A stretch of DNA of 64,000 bases. Source: an uncultured Eubacteriales bacterium. Lineage in GTDB: Bacteria > Bacillota > Clostridia > Christensenellales > Aristaeellaceae. Where the stretch lies: contig CACZHW010000012.1 of the NCBI GenBank assembly GCA_902781095.1, positions 20,222-84,221 on the forward strand, in the 5' to 3' direction. The notes beneath the pieces are model-generated. The model was given only the letters and a program-made list of their open reading frames with translations, was not told the origin of the DNA and did not search any database. The translations under genes were made by a program, and so were the position numbers. Of the stretch, positions 8,783 through 17,312 are shown in pieces (position 1 is the first letter of the stretch; each line of letters opens with the position of its first letter).

Positions 8783-8830
8783 AATCCCGCCTCCGGCGCA
8801 GCCTGCGCCGGGGCGGGATTCTCTCTTTTT
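8783..8830 (+). terminator. Terminator of the rpiB-like gene
   Basis: A long perfect stem (8783-8801 with 8802-8820) ends in CTCTCTTTTT. It lies between two convergent genes and may slow transcripts from both sides; the T tract favours the plus strand. Confidence 0.85.
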
Positions 8831-8832
8831 GT

Positions 8833-10305
8833 TTACGGTTTCAGTTCGAGATAGAGGTCGCGGTACTGCGATGCGGACTGGTCCCAGGAGACGTCCTTGT
8901 CCATGTCGCGCTGCACCATCTCGTCCCAGCACCAGCGGTTGGTGAAGTACAGCGTCTTCGCGCGGTTCACCGCGTCCAGCAGCAGCCCCGCATCATAGCG
9001 GTCGAAGGTGAAGCCGTTGCCGTCGTTCGTATAGTGGTTGTACGGCTGCACCGTGTCCTTGAGGCCGCCGGTCTCGCGCACGATCGGCACCGTGCCGTAG
9101 CGCATGGCGATCAGCTGCGTCAGGCCGCAGGGCTCAAACAGGGAGGGCACCAGCAGCGCGTCCGCGCCGGCATAGATCCGGTGCGCCCGGCCCTCGTCGT
9201 ACATGATGTTGGAGCAGACGCTGCCGCGGTACGCGTCCTCGTAATAGCGGAAGGCGTTCTCGTAGTGCTCGTCGCCCGTCCCCAGCACGACCACCTGCGT
9301 ATGTCCGTCCATCAGCTCCGGCAGGATGGCGTTGACCAGGTCCAGCCCCTTCTGATCCGTCAGGCGGGAGATGAGGCCGATGACGAAGACGTGGTCGTCC
9401 TGCCAGAGGCCCAGCTCCTGCTGCAGCGCGCGCTTGTTCTGGCGCTTGCGGTCCAGCACGTTGGTGATGTCGTACTGCACCGCCAGCCTGCCGTCCGTCC
9501 AGGTGTTCCAGATGTCGCAGTCGATGCCGTTGACGATGCCGCGCAGCTTGCCGGAGTGATAGCGCAGGTGCGCGTCCAGATTCTCGCCGTAGAAGGGCGT
9601 CTGGATCTCGCCCGCGTAGGTATGGCTCACCGTCGTGATCCGGTCCGCGTAATCAAGGCCGCCCTTGAGCATGTTGGCGTCCTCGTACCCCTGCTTGAGC
9701 GCGTCCTTGTTGAAGACGTAGTCCGGCAGGTTGGTCCAGTACTGGATCGTGGGGATGTTGTAGACGCCCTGGAAGCGCAGGTTGTGGATCGTGAGCACGG
9801 TCTTGGCATCGCCCACCGGCGTGCCCGCGAACATCGTGCGCAGGAAGACCGGCACCAGCGCCGCCTGCCAGTCGTGGCAGTGGATCACGTCCGGCACCCA
9901 GTTCATGTAATTGAGGGCCGCCAGCGCAGCCTTGGAGAAGAAGCAGAACTTCGGGATGTCGTCCACCAGATTGGTGTACGGATTTCCGGAGGAGAAGAAC
10001 TCCTCGTTGTCGATGAAGTCGTAGACGACGCCGTCCCACACGTACTCCATGATGCCCACGTAGAAGGAGCGTCCGTCCTGGCACAGATCCATATGGAACT
10101 CGCCGCGGTAGATCATCTTCTCCTGGTACTTCCACGGGATGCACCGGTAGCGCGGCAGGATGACCTTGACGTCGCAGTTCTGCCTGGCCAGCGCGCGGGG
10201 CAGCGCGTACATCACGTCCCCCAACCCGCCGGTCTTTACAAAAGGATAACACTCCGATCCGATGAACGCGACGCTGCGCCTCGGCCGGGGATCAAAATCA
10301 GCCAT
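8833..10305 (-). CDS. glgA: Glycogen/starch synthase (ADP-glucose type)
   Basis: A 490-residue GT5 glycosyltransferase, the normal length for GlgA. KTGGLGD at residues 24-30 is the ADP-glucose-binding loop, HCHDWQA and TIHNLRFQG mark the N-terminal Rossmann domain, and SLFEPCGLTQLIAMRYGTVP is the C-terminal nucleotide-sugar region with the catalytic Glu. It elongates alpha-1,4-glucan from ADP-glucose. The ATG at 10305 follows AAAGGAGAATCGAT and is preferred over an upstream in-frame ATG. A GH13 hydrolase gene lies just upstream, but the two seem to be transcribed separately. Confidence 0.95.
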   Translation of the reverse strand: MADFDPRPRRSVAFIGSECYPFVKTGGLGDVMYALPRALARQNCDVKVILPRYRCIPWKYQEKMIYRGEFHMDLCQDGRSFYVGIMEYVWDGVVYDFIDNEEFFSSGNPYTNLVDDIPKFCFFSKAALAALNYMNWVPDVIHCHDWQAALVPVFLRTMFAGTPVGDAKTVLTIHNLRFQGVYNIPTIQYWTNLPDYVFNKDALKQGYEDANMLKGGLDYADRITTVSHTYAGEIQTPFYGENLDAHLRYHSGKLRGIVNGIDCDIWNTWTDGRLAVQYDITNVLDRKRQNKRALQQELGLWQDDHVFVIGLISRLTDQKGLDLVNAILPELMDGHTQVVVLGTGDEHYENAFRYYEDAYRGSVCSNIMYDEGRAHRIYAGADALLVPSLFEPCGLTQLIAMRYGTVPIVRETGGLKDTVQPYNHYTNDGNGFTFDRYDAGLLLDAVNRAKTLYFTNRWCWDEMVQRDMDKDVSWDQSASQYRDLYLELKP

Positions 10306-10401
10306 ATCGATTCTCCTTTGAGTTCTTGTCATCTGTTAAAAAGGGCCCGTGACAAGGATGCGCTCTTTGTTCAACATATGGAGCCATCCTGTCGTTTGCA
10401 T

Positions 10402-10429
10402 AGTATAGCCAGGTCTCTCGGGATGTCAA
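10402..10429 (-). promoter_or_regulatory. Sigma-A promoter of glgA
   Basis: Minus strand: TTGACA at 10429-10424, a 16-base spacer and TATACT at 10407-10402, about 97 bases before the glgA ATG. Confidence 0.8.
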
Positions 10430-10490
10430 TATGCCGAATAATCAAGCTTCATCCCTGTGGAATTTAACTATCTCCATTATGTATTCTCTG

Positions 10491-12065
10491 TTACCTGAAA
10501 CTCCTGACCCAATTCAGCAGAGAATTCTTGTATACATTCTCCAAAACCTCGCGTTTCATCCGGTCCGTCACCGGCCCGTTGGCGGCGAGCTTCGCGAGGA
10601 TCTCACCCTGCAGTTCCTCAATGTCCATCTCCTCGTAGGGCTTTCCTTCCGCGCGCCGGGGCTGCCCGCGGTGTTCAGCCTGCTCTTCCGGGGTGGGCGC
10701 CTCGGGCTTCCATTCCGCCTGCACCGGCTCGTACGCCGCGCTCCGCTCCCCTTCCGGGATCCAGATCTCGCCGCCGTTGCCCGGTATCCTCAGGTGGATC
10801 CGTCCGCCCCACTCGAGGGCGCGCTCCCCGCTCAGCGCGCCCCTGTATGCGCTGGAGGCAGGCAGGTCGAAGGACGCCTCCGCGCCGCCGTTGTTCACCG
10901 TGACGAGCACGTCGCCCCTGGCGAAGGCGTACTGCGTGTTCGTCAGCAGCAGTTCGCGGTAGTCACCGTAAGAGAGCGCCTTCTCTCCCCCGCGGATGCG
11001 CCCCAGCGCGCGGATCAGCGAGAGGCACGGATTGTCCCCCGCCGTCAGTTCCGCAAGGTTCAGGTACGGCCGCAGCGGCGCGTCGCTCCAGCGTTCCTTG
11101 CGGCCCTGGATGCCGAACTCCGACCCGTAGTAGACAGAGGGAACCCCGGGCAGCGTGTAGAGCAGAACGTGCAGCGGGCGGTAATGGGCCGGCTCCCGCA
11201 GCCTGGAGGCGATGCGCTCCACGTCGTGGTTGTCTGCAAAGTTATAAAGCCGCGCACCGCGCGTGAGGCCCATGTCCTGCTGCCGGCGGACGGTATGGGC
11301 GATTTCGAAGTAGTTATGGTCGTTGTGCGCGCTGTAGAGCGCCTTGTGCAGGTGGTAGTTGGTCACGGCGTTCAGCGTTTCCGCGTTTGCCCAACGCTGG
11401 TAATCCCCGTGGATGACCTCGCCCATCAGGTAGAAGTCCTCCTTCACCTCCCGCGCCGCATGCCGCAGCGCCCGCATGAAATCGAAGTCCAGCACGTCCG
11501 CCGCGTCCAGCCTCAGGCCGTCGATGTCGAACGCCTCACGCCAGAAACGGACCGTATCCAGCAGATAATCCCGGACTTCGGGATTGCGCAGGTTCAGCTT
11601 GGCCAGCAGGTCGTATCCTCCCCAGTTCGTGTAGGAGAAGCCGTCGCCGAATTCGTTGTTGCCCGCAAAATTCACGTCGCAGTACCAGTCGCGGTAGCGG
11701 CTGCGCTCACGGTTTTCGCGCAGATCCCGGAAGGCGAAGAAATCCCTGCCGGTATGGTTGAAGACCGCGTCCAGGATCACGCGGAGGCCGGCCTCGTGGC
11801 ACTGCCGGACGAACGCCGCGAGATCCTCGTTCGTCCCCAGGCGGGAATCCAGCCTGCGGTAGTCCGTCGTCTCGTACCCGTGGCCGACGGATTCAAACAG
11901 CGGGCCGATGTAAAGCGCCGTGCAGCCGAGGCTTTTGATATGCCCGATCCACGGTTCCAGCGACCTCAGGCGGTGAACTGGCTCGCCGTACGGGTTTTCA
12001 TGCGGCGCGCCGGTGAGCCCCAGCGGATAGATATGATAAAATACGGCTTCCTCAAACCAGGCCAT
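10491..12065 (-). CDS. GH13 alpha-amylase family glycoside hydrolase
   Basis: A 524-residue cytoplasmic GH13 enzyme (no signal peptide). The four conserved regions are visible: DAVFNHTG, DGLRLDAADVLD with the nucleophile Asp, LMGEVIHGD with the acid Glu, and FADNHDVERI. It hydrolyses or transglycosylates alpha-glucans; maltodextrin or glycogen breakdown beside glgA is likely. After the C-terminal beta domain comes a charged linker and an unusual helical tail (about the last 50 residues, from MDIEELQGEI) that is not part of the catalytic fold. The ATG at 12065 is used because AAGGAAGG lies six bases upstream; the ATG two codons earlier has no room for a ribosome site. Confidence 0.9.
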   Translation of the reverse strand: MAWFEEAVFYHIYPLGLTGAPHENPYGEPVHRLRSLEPWIGHIKSLGCTALYIGPLFESVGHGYETTDYRRLDSRLGTNEDLAAFVRQCHEAGLRVILDAVFNHTGRDFFAFRDLRENRERSRYRDWYCDVNFAGNNEFGDGFSYTNWGGYDLLAKLNLRNPEVRDYLLDTVRFWREAFDIDGLRLDAADVLDFDFMRALRHAAREVKEDFYLMGEVIHGDYQRWANAETLNAVTNYHLHKALYSAHNDHNYFEIAHTVRRQQDMGLTRGARLYNFADNHDVERIASRLREPAHYRPLHVLLYTLPGVPSVYYGSEFGIQGRKERWSDAPLRPYLNLAELTAGDNPCLSLIRALGRIRGGEKALSYGDYRELLLTNTQYAFARGDVLVTVNNGGAEASFDLPASSAYRGALSGERALEWGGRIHLRIPGNGGEIWIPEGERSAAYEPVQAEWKPEAPTPEEQAEHRGQPRRAEGKPYEEMDIEELQGEILAKLAANGPVTDRMKREVLENVYKNSLLNWVRSFR

Positions 12066-12163
12066 GTGCATCCTTCCTTTCAGGCGCAGCCCTCTGCGCG
12101 TCTTTTCTATTTTACTCCTTTCCGTGCCAAAAGTCAGTCCCCGTTTCCCAACCGCCACCCGCC

Positions 12164-12193
12164 TTGCAATCCCTCCCGCGGTTATGCTATAAT
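12164..12193 (+). promoter_or_regulatory. Sigma-A promoter of smpB-ssrA
   Basis: TTGCAA at 12164-12169, an 18-base spacer and a perfect TATAAT at 12188-12193. Confidence 0.75.
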
Positions 12194-12222
12194 CATGTCC
12201 GGCCGAGAAAGGGGGAATCCGG

Positions 12223-12696
12223 ATGGCACGCGCAAAGGGAATCAAGCCGATGGCCAGCAACCGCAAGGCCTTCCACGACTATTTCGTGGAGGAGCGCTAC
12301 GAGTGCGGTATGGCGCTGCACGGCACGGAAGTCAAGAGCATGCGCCAGGGCCGGATGAACCTGAAGGAGAGCTACGCCGTCGTAAAGGACGGGGAAATCC
12401 TGGTGCTGGGGATGCATATCTCCCCCTACGAGCAGGGCAACATCTTCAACACCGATCCGCTCCGCCCCAAAAAGCTGCTGCTGCACAAAAACGAAATCCG
12501 CAAGCTTCATCAGCAGGTCGGCCGCATGGGCTACGCGCTCATTCCCCTGCAGGTGTATCTGAAGGACGGCCGTTTCAAGCTGGAGCTCGGTCTGTGCAAG
12601 GGCAAAAAGCTCCACGACAAGCGCGACGACATCGCCGCAAGGGATGCCCAGCGGGACATCCAGCGTGCGCTGCGCACGAAAAACCGCAGCGAATGA
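12223..12696 (+). CDS. smpB: SsrA-binding protein SmpB
   Basis: A 157-residue SmpB of normal length, with ASNRKAFHDYFVEERYE, GTEVKSMRQG, NLKESY, HISPYEQGN and the basic C-terminal tail (KKLHDKRDD) that enters the ribosomal decoding centre. It binds tmRNA and delivers it to stalled ribosomes. The tmRNA gene starts five bases after the stop codon, so both are very likely made as one transcript. Confidence 0.97.
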   Translation: MARAKGIKPMASNRKAFHDYFVEERYECGMALHGTEVKSMRQGRMNLKESYAVVKDGEILVLGMHISPYEQGNIFNTDPLRPKKLLLHKNEIRKLHQQVGRMGYALIPLQVYLKDGRFKLELGLCKGKKLHDKRDDIAARDAQRDIQRALRTKNRSE

Positions 12697-12701
12697 TTCA
12701 G

Positions 12702-13049
12702 GGGGGTGTACTGGTTTCGACGGGATCGCAGGTGGTCGGGTAAGCGAGCCGCAGCCCCGGGCTGCGTTAAAACCGGGAAATAAAATTGAACTGACAATAG
12801 CGAATACGCTTTCGCGGCCTAATCAGGCTGCGCGTCGGCCCGGGGTTCCCGCTGCCCCGGTCACCGGCGTCAATTCAGCGGGCCATGTTCCTGCCTAAGC
12901 TTTGCGGCTTGAACACATTATGAAGCTACCGAATCCCTGAGCCTGTCCACGGGCGCCCGGACGAGGGAATTCTAAATCATGGACTGCGCTCGGAGAAAGC
13001 CCGGCTGTCACTTTTTCGGACAGGGGTTCGATTCCCCTCACCTCCACCA
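12702..13049 (+). ncRNA. ssrA: Transfer-messenger RNA (tmRNA)
   Basis: The 348-base gene begins GGGGGTG followed by the conserved CTGGTTTCGACGGG, and ends with the T arm (AGGGG-TTCGATT-CCCCT), the acceptor strand CACCTCC and an encoded ACCA. GGGGGTG pairs with CACCTCC with one G-U pair. The tag reading frame ends at 12820-12822 (TAA); with the resume codon at GAC 12793 the tag reads DNSEYAFAA, ending in the usual degradation signal. The exact resume codon is a judgement based on an A at position -4. Confidence 0.95.
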
Positions 13050-13052
13050 CCC

Positions 13053-13096
13053 AACCACCCTAATCTTGATACGAGGTTAGGGTGGTTACTTTTTCC
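13053..13096 (+). terminator. Terminator of smpB-ssrA
   Basis: An 11-bp perfect stem (13053-13063 with 13077-13087) is followed by TTACTTTTT. Confidence 0.85.
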
Positions 13097-13133
13097 CTGG
13101 AAAGCCCGAAAACACGGGCTTTTCAAGACTCTT

Positions 13134-13373
13134 CCCGTAGGACTATCGGTATGGGTTTCGGCCTTTCGCAGGCCGATTTGTTTATTTTGGGGGCTTATAG
13201 GGCTACGGGAACACCTTTCCCCGTAGGCTTATGACCATTCCCGTAGCCCTATAAGGCTCTCCCGTAGGCTTATACCCTGTTCCCGTAGTCTTATAATGCT
13301 TTCCCGTAGGCTTATGCCTCATTCCCGTAGTCCTATAAGGTTCTCCCGTAGGCTTATGCCCCTATTCCCGTAG
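13134..13373. repeat. 21-bp-period direct repeat array (core CCCGTAG-GCTTAT), iteron-like
   Basis: The heptamer CCCGTAG occurs nine times in direct orientation, starting at 13134, 13220, 13240, 13261, 13282, 13303, 13324, 13345 and 13367. The last eight are spaced 20, 21, 21, 21, 21, 21, 21 and 22 bases. Most copies extend to CCCGTAG(G/T)CTTAT, while the bases between vary. One inverted copy lies at 13203-13209. The spacing equals two helical turns, so a protein bound to each unit would stack on one DNA face, as with plasmid iterons, partition centromeres or multi-site transposon ends. No convincing gene is in 13097-13429. The array sits between the ssrA terminator and the first island gene. 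Confidence 0.9.
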
Positions 13374-13429
13374 TTCAATAAAAAATGAGCGGTCAGCCCG
13401 CCCACAAAAAGAATCACGGTCAGGTGATC

Positions 13430-14461
13430 TCATTCAAGCTCTCTCCTCCAATCCATCCCAATCGGAATGGGTGGAAGCCAACGGATGATGGGCTTCCTGT
13501 CCGGAAACTTTGCGCTCCTGGGGCCAACCCAGAAGGTATGCCAATGCGCCGCCCGCACATGAGGCCGCGGACTGGAGTGAGCTCCCTGCACAGAAGCCAT
13601 TTCCTTCTCAGCAGTGCGCTCATGGTTTTTGTAATTCCGGATAGCGTTGGAGACACGGACACCGACGTCCCACACCTGAGGCTCTTTGGGGCTTCTCACT
13701 CCGCCGCTGATCGTCCGCCGCTTCTGCGGATGCTCGATCTGCGGCATATCCGGTTCTTCGCTGCACAGATACAGGAGAAGCTGGAGCATGGAGGAAAATG
13801 TCTTTTTATATTCGTCCCGGCTGCCGACATACCGGGAACTGTCATTCGGAGGCATAAACAGATTGTCGGTTGCGTCCACCCTGTCCATAGCGTCAGAAAT
13901 CGTGCCTTCGCCCAGCGGCAGCGCGATCATTTTCGGTATATGTATTTCATCTGAGAAAATCGCGAACTGCAGGTCTATGCCTTTGCTGAACAGATTGTAA
14001 TCCAGATGCGCGATAAAGCCGGTAATCGGATGACGCTCATAGGTCATGCCCGGAGTTTCCACAAAAACCGCCCACTCGGGAAGATGATACAGGCAGTCCG
14101 TGGGAATGTTGCCTGACAATGGCTGGCTGATCAGCGCATCGTAAATCTCGGGGGCGAAACGATAGACTCCTTTGCTGGCGCGCCAGGTGTAAAGCGTTCC
14201 TATGGTCATCATCTCTTCCATGTGCGTCAGGTAAAATGCCTCCCCATACTTGTGCGTAAGCACCAGAAAGGGAAACAGCGTGGGCATATAGCACCAGTCA
14301 GGAACGCTTCTGAGCAGTTCCATCCCGCCGGTATCCCTTCGGATGAATCCTTCCGGATGTTCGTAGCCCTTCCGGATGTCTGTCCAAAGGTTCGGGTACT
14401 GGCGGTTCAAATACCTGATCCAGCGGTCAGGGGCGTAATTAGAAAGTTCCTTTTTAGGCAC
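13430..14461 (-). CDS. AcrVA2-family protein (anti-CRISPR-like, function here unproven)
   Basis: A 343-residue protein resembling the AcrVA2 family: LPEWAVFVETPGM in the middle, LLLYLCSEEPDM, and the C-terminal RPHVRAAHWHTFWVGPR followed by a WLPP segment, matching the family's RPHxRxxHWHxxW signature. AcrVA2 of Moraxella lowers Cas12a levels by acting on its mRNA or translation; most homologues on plasmids and islands are untested. The start is taken as the GTG at 14461, because AAAGGAGG ends seven bases before it; the in-frame ATG at 14479 lies within that ribosome site. Last gene of the recombinase-Fic operon, next to the 21-bp array. Confidence 0.72.
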   Translation of the reverse strand: MPKKELSNYAPDRWIRYLNRQYPNLWTDIRKGYEHPEGFIRRDTGGMELLRSVPDWCYMPTLFPFLVLTHKYGEAFYLTHMEEMMTIGTLYTWRASKGVYRFAPEIYDALISQPLSGNIPTDCLYHLPEWAVFVETPGMTYERHPITGFIAHLDYNLFSKGIDLQFAIFSDEIHIPKMIALPLGEGTISDAMDRVDATDNLFMPPNDSSRYVGSRDEYKKTFSSMLQLLLYLCSEEPDMPQIEHPQKRRTISGGVRSPKEPQVWDVGVRVSNAIRNYKNHERTAEKEMASVQGAHSSPRPHVRAAHWHTFWVGPRSAKFPDRKPIIRWLPPIPIGMDWRRELE

Positions 14462-14584
14462 GGCACTGCCTCCTTTCATTTGGTCAGCACGTATCTATCA
14501 CTCTGAAGGCTGGAAATAGCAAGTCCCGTTTGTGAATGTATTTTCTTTTGATAAATGCCCCCTGGTTTGCTTCGTACCGGGCTG

Positions 14585-14619
14585 AAAAGAAAAGCCGCCT
14601 GTTTATCGGACAGGGCGGC
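14585..14619 (-). terminator. Probable terminator after the Fic-like gene
   Basis: Minus strand GCCGCCCTGT/ACAGGCGGC stem followed by TTTTCTTTTC. It lies between the Fic-like and AcrVA2-like genes and would reduce expression of the latter. Confidence 0.7.
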
Positions 14620-14660
14620 GGACGCGAAACCGTGGGCTGACAGCGGCCAGCGGAGGGGAA

Positions 14661-17300
14661 TCAACCCGCTGCCGCCGCCATCGGGATCGGAGCGGACGGC
14701 TGAAAAGCTGCCGCCTCTGTTTTCCTTTCCGCTTTGGTTTTTCTTGCGAAACATTCCGGGAAGGTTTCCGGCGTTACGAGCAGCGAGTAGACGTTTGCCT
14801 GCCCGTTTTTGCCCTTCTGCGCAACGATCTCTCTTTCGGCAAAATTGTTCAGATTGAAGTATGCTGAAGAGGTCTGCTGACCCATGGCTTCGGCGCAGTC
14901 CTCGACTGTGAATTCTTCCTCTGCGAATATCCCGTAAAGCTTGGACAGATACAGCTTTTGTGAAGGTGTCAGGTCGTTTGCCCGCACTCCCTTGAGAATA
15001 CTGCTGCAAATCCGGTAACGGCACTGTCCGGAACTGGTGCCGGTTGTTTTCCTGACAAGTCCGATGTTAAGGGCCCGGCGGATGTCGTTCCCATAAGTCC
15101 AGCTTGACGAACCGAAGCGCTTACCCCATTCTGCCGCAGTAAACGTTTCGGCTTTTTTGTCAATCAGGCCTTGCAGGAACTGTCCGATCCGCTGATCCCT
15201 GTCTGAATCGCTTTCACGCATCTCCTTCAGTTTCTTCACTATTTCATCCGACGGAACTTCGGAAGACTGTTCGTCCATGCCCTTGAAGGCATAAACGGCG
15301 GTCCTTTTGTCGTTGGAGATGTTGACTGTCAGTCCTCTCGAAAGCATCAGATCGCAGGAATCGTTGCTTCTTTCCTTTGGAAGGCCCGATAGGTCCTTCC
15401 ATTCCTGACGCGAAAAGCTGAGTATTCCTTTTTCAACGCAGTCCCGGATGGTTTCAGCGGTCTTTCGATGCATCTCTGAGAAACTGCTTTCCATCCGTTT
15501 TATTTCTTTCCAGAAATCAGGTTCGTTTGCCTGGGCGGGAGAGTGTTCCTGTACCGGGGATGCTTCGGTTTTTGCCTGAAGTCCGGCAAGCGGGATGTGA
15601 AATACCGTAGGCTTTACGTGAGGGGTTTTATTCAGGACTATTCTTCTCCGCACCAGAGAATCGCACATGTTTTTTGCCTGAATGGGCGTCAGGCCGGCGT
15701 GCTCGATCAAATCCCTTGTGGTAAAGGAGCCTTTTCCGCTCTCCACCAGTTTCCGGATGAATTGCCCCGCCCTTTGTTTATATGGTTTGTCACTTTTTTC
15801 ATAGCCGGTGATTCTGTTCCAGAACCGCTGTTCTTCCGGCGGACTCTTATCGTTTTCCTCCTGGTGTGTTTCTTCTTCCGGACCTTCTTCCTCTTCATTC
15901 GGCTGCTGCCCCGCAGATGATTCCAGGGCGTAACGGAATGAATAAGTCATGACCGTTCCGCTCTTATCCCTGTCAAGGAAACCTTTCTGGAAGATATACC
16001 TGCACTCCTGATCCGCGTCCTTGCGTTCCAAATTCATCTTTTCCGCCCATTGGGTAACCGTAAAGGTTCGGTAGCCCAATTCGATCATCTTACGGATCTT
16101 TATGGGATATGTTCTTGTCCTGGGCGTCGGTGAATGCTTCAGTTTATCGACTGCGGTGAGAAAATCAGGCAGCGGCATGATCTCTATCGGCGGGGAAACA
16201 GGATATTTCTTCTCTCCTGGTGCGGGGTCTTCATCCTGCTGTTGCTCTTCGGTTTCCTGCACCGTTATGGTTTCCTGCGTTGCCTCATTGGATACTGTTC
16301 TCGCAAGCGGTTCCCTGGCCAGTTCACGCTCGCGTTCAAGCGTCTGCATCTCCCTCCGGAGAAGGCGTTCTTTTCTCGCGTCTACGGCGCGCACAAGCAG
16401 TTCGATGTAATACTCTATGAAATAGGTCATGTCCCCGCCGTTTTCCGCGCGTATGATCTCCCGCATGCTTTTGTAATACCGGTAGCTTTCCTTTGCAATG
16501 ATGGCGGAAATGGAAATGTCACGGAAGAAGTCGTATCCGCAACGCAGAAGGACGGCGGAGGACATCATCCGTGACAATCGTTCGTTTCCTTCGGGGAATG
16601 GCCGCGCGACCAGAAGATAAGCCTGGGCGACGGCCGCCTTGATCAGCGGGTGGACATTGGGTTCGCCAAGGAAAGCGGTATACTGCCGCATCCTGTCAGG
16701 GAGAGCGTGAGCCGGCGGGACATCGTATGATTCATCGTTCATGGCGGCAATGGGATGACTGTCAGCCTGCCTGTATCCTTCCGCGCACCCGTCCATTTCC
16801 TCCGTCAGAATGAAGACAAGGTTTCTGATGAAGCTCTCATCCAGCGGACGGTATAAAGTGGCCGTCATTTCCGCCCAGGCGTGCCTGTTGTTCCAGATCA
16901 TCTGCTCCTGGATATTCTCGGGCTCCGTTCCGCGCTGAAGGAAATCCATTGCTTCCTGCAGGGGCATCTGGGCGCCTTCCACAAAGCTGGTGAAGAACAT
17001 TTCCTCCGTCATCGCGCTTGTCATCTGCGCCAGGTATGGGTCGAAGCCTTCTTCCTGAGAAAACGCCTCCTCGCACAGCCTTTCGCTTGCGGCAATCATC
17101 CGGTCCGTCAGTACGTACCAGTAAGGCAGTCCCATGGCGTTATACAGCGGCAGTACAACAGCGGAAGCCTTGCGTCGGTTCAGCAGTTCAGGCCAGAACG
17201 AATCGATGGAGTAACTGAGGGGAAGCTTGAAAAGCACCTCCCGGCGGGAAAGATAGTGCGCCTGGAAATAGGCAAGCAGTTTATCCTTATCCATTGCCAT
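14661..17300 (-). CDS. Fic-domain protein with degenerate catalytic motif and winged-helix-like tail
   Basis: An 879-residue protein. Residues 95-310 form a Fic domain: a TSFVEG segment at 104-109 fits the inhibitory (S/T)xxxE(G/N) helix, and ARPFPEGNERLSR at 232-244 aligns with the HPFxxGNGR loop. The catalytic His is Arg (233) and the second Gly is Glu (240), so classical AMP transfer is probably lost. From about residue 380 on there are several helix-rich segments resembling repeated winged-helix modules (for example KMIELGYRTFTVTQWAEKM), separated by acidic linkers. It may be a DNA-binding regulator or scaffold built on a dead Fic fold (inference). GAGGAGG precedes the ATG. It follows the 133-residue gene by 12 bases in the recombinase operon. 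Confidence 0.75.
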   Translation of the reverse strand: MAMDKDKLLAYFQAHYLSRREVLFKLPLSYSIDSFWPELLNRRKASAVVLPLYNAMGLPYWYVLTDRMIAASERLCEEAFSQEEGFDPYLAQMTSAMTEEMFFTSFVEGAQMPLQEAMDFLQRGTEPENIQEQMIWNNRHAWAEMTATLYRPLDESFIRNLVFILTEEMDGCAEGYRQADSHPIAAMNDESYDVPPAHALPDRMRQYTAFLGEPNVHPLIKAAVAQAYLLVARPFPEGNERLSRMMSSAVLLRCGYDFFRDISISAIIAKESYRYYKSMREIIRAENGGDMTYFIEYYIELLVRAVDARKERLLRREMQTLERERELAREPLARTVSNEATQETITVQETEEQQQDEDPAPGEKKYPVSPPIEIMPLPDFLTAVDKLKHSPTPRTRTYPIKIRKMIELGYRTFTVTQWAEKMNLERKDADQECRYIFQKGFLDRDKSGTVMTYSFRYALESSAGQQPNEEEEGPEEETHQEENDKSPPEEQRFWNRITGYEKSDKPYKQRAGQFIRKLVESGKGSFTTRDLIEHAGLTPIQAKNMCDSLVRRRIVLNKTPHVKPTVFHIPLAGLQAKTEASPVQEHSPAQANEPDFWKEIKRMESSFSEMHRKTAETIRDCVEKGILSFSRQEWKDLSGLPKERSNDSCDLMLSRGLTVNISNDKRTAVYAFKGMDEQSSEVPSDEIVKKLKEMRESDSDRDQRIGQFLQGLIDKKAETFTAAEWGKRFGSSSWTYGNDIRRALNIGLVRKTTGTSSGQCRYRICSSILKGVRANDLTPSQKLYLSKLYGIFAEEEFTVEDCAEAMGQQTSSAYFNLNNFAEREIVAQKGKNGQANVYSLLVTPETFPECFARKTKAERKTEAAAFQPSAPIPMAAAAG

Positions 17301-17312
17301 CCGTCATCCTCC

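Noticed and set aside
13205..13320. Small minus-strand reading frame through the CCCGTAG array with a periodic YKPTGEPYR-like pattern
   Set aside because: The 21-bp period is divisible by three, so any open frame looks repetitive. There is no ribosome site, the frame is closed by stops on both sides and it is only about 39 codons.
13134..13373. CRISPR array
   Set aside because: The conserved unit is only 13-14 bases with about 7 variable bases between; CRISPR repeats and spacers are each 20 bases or more, and no cas gene is present.
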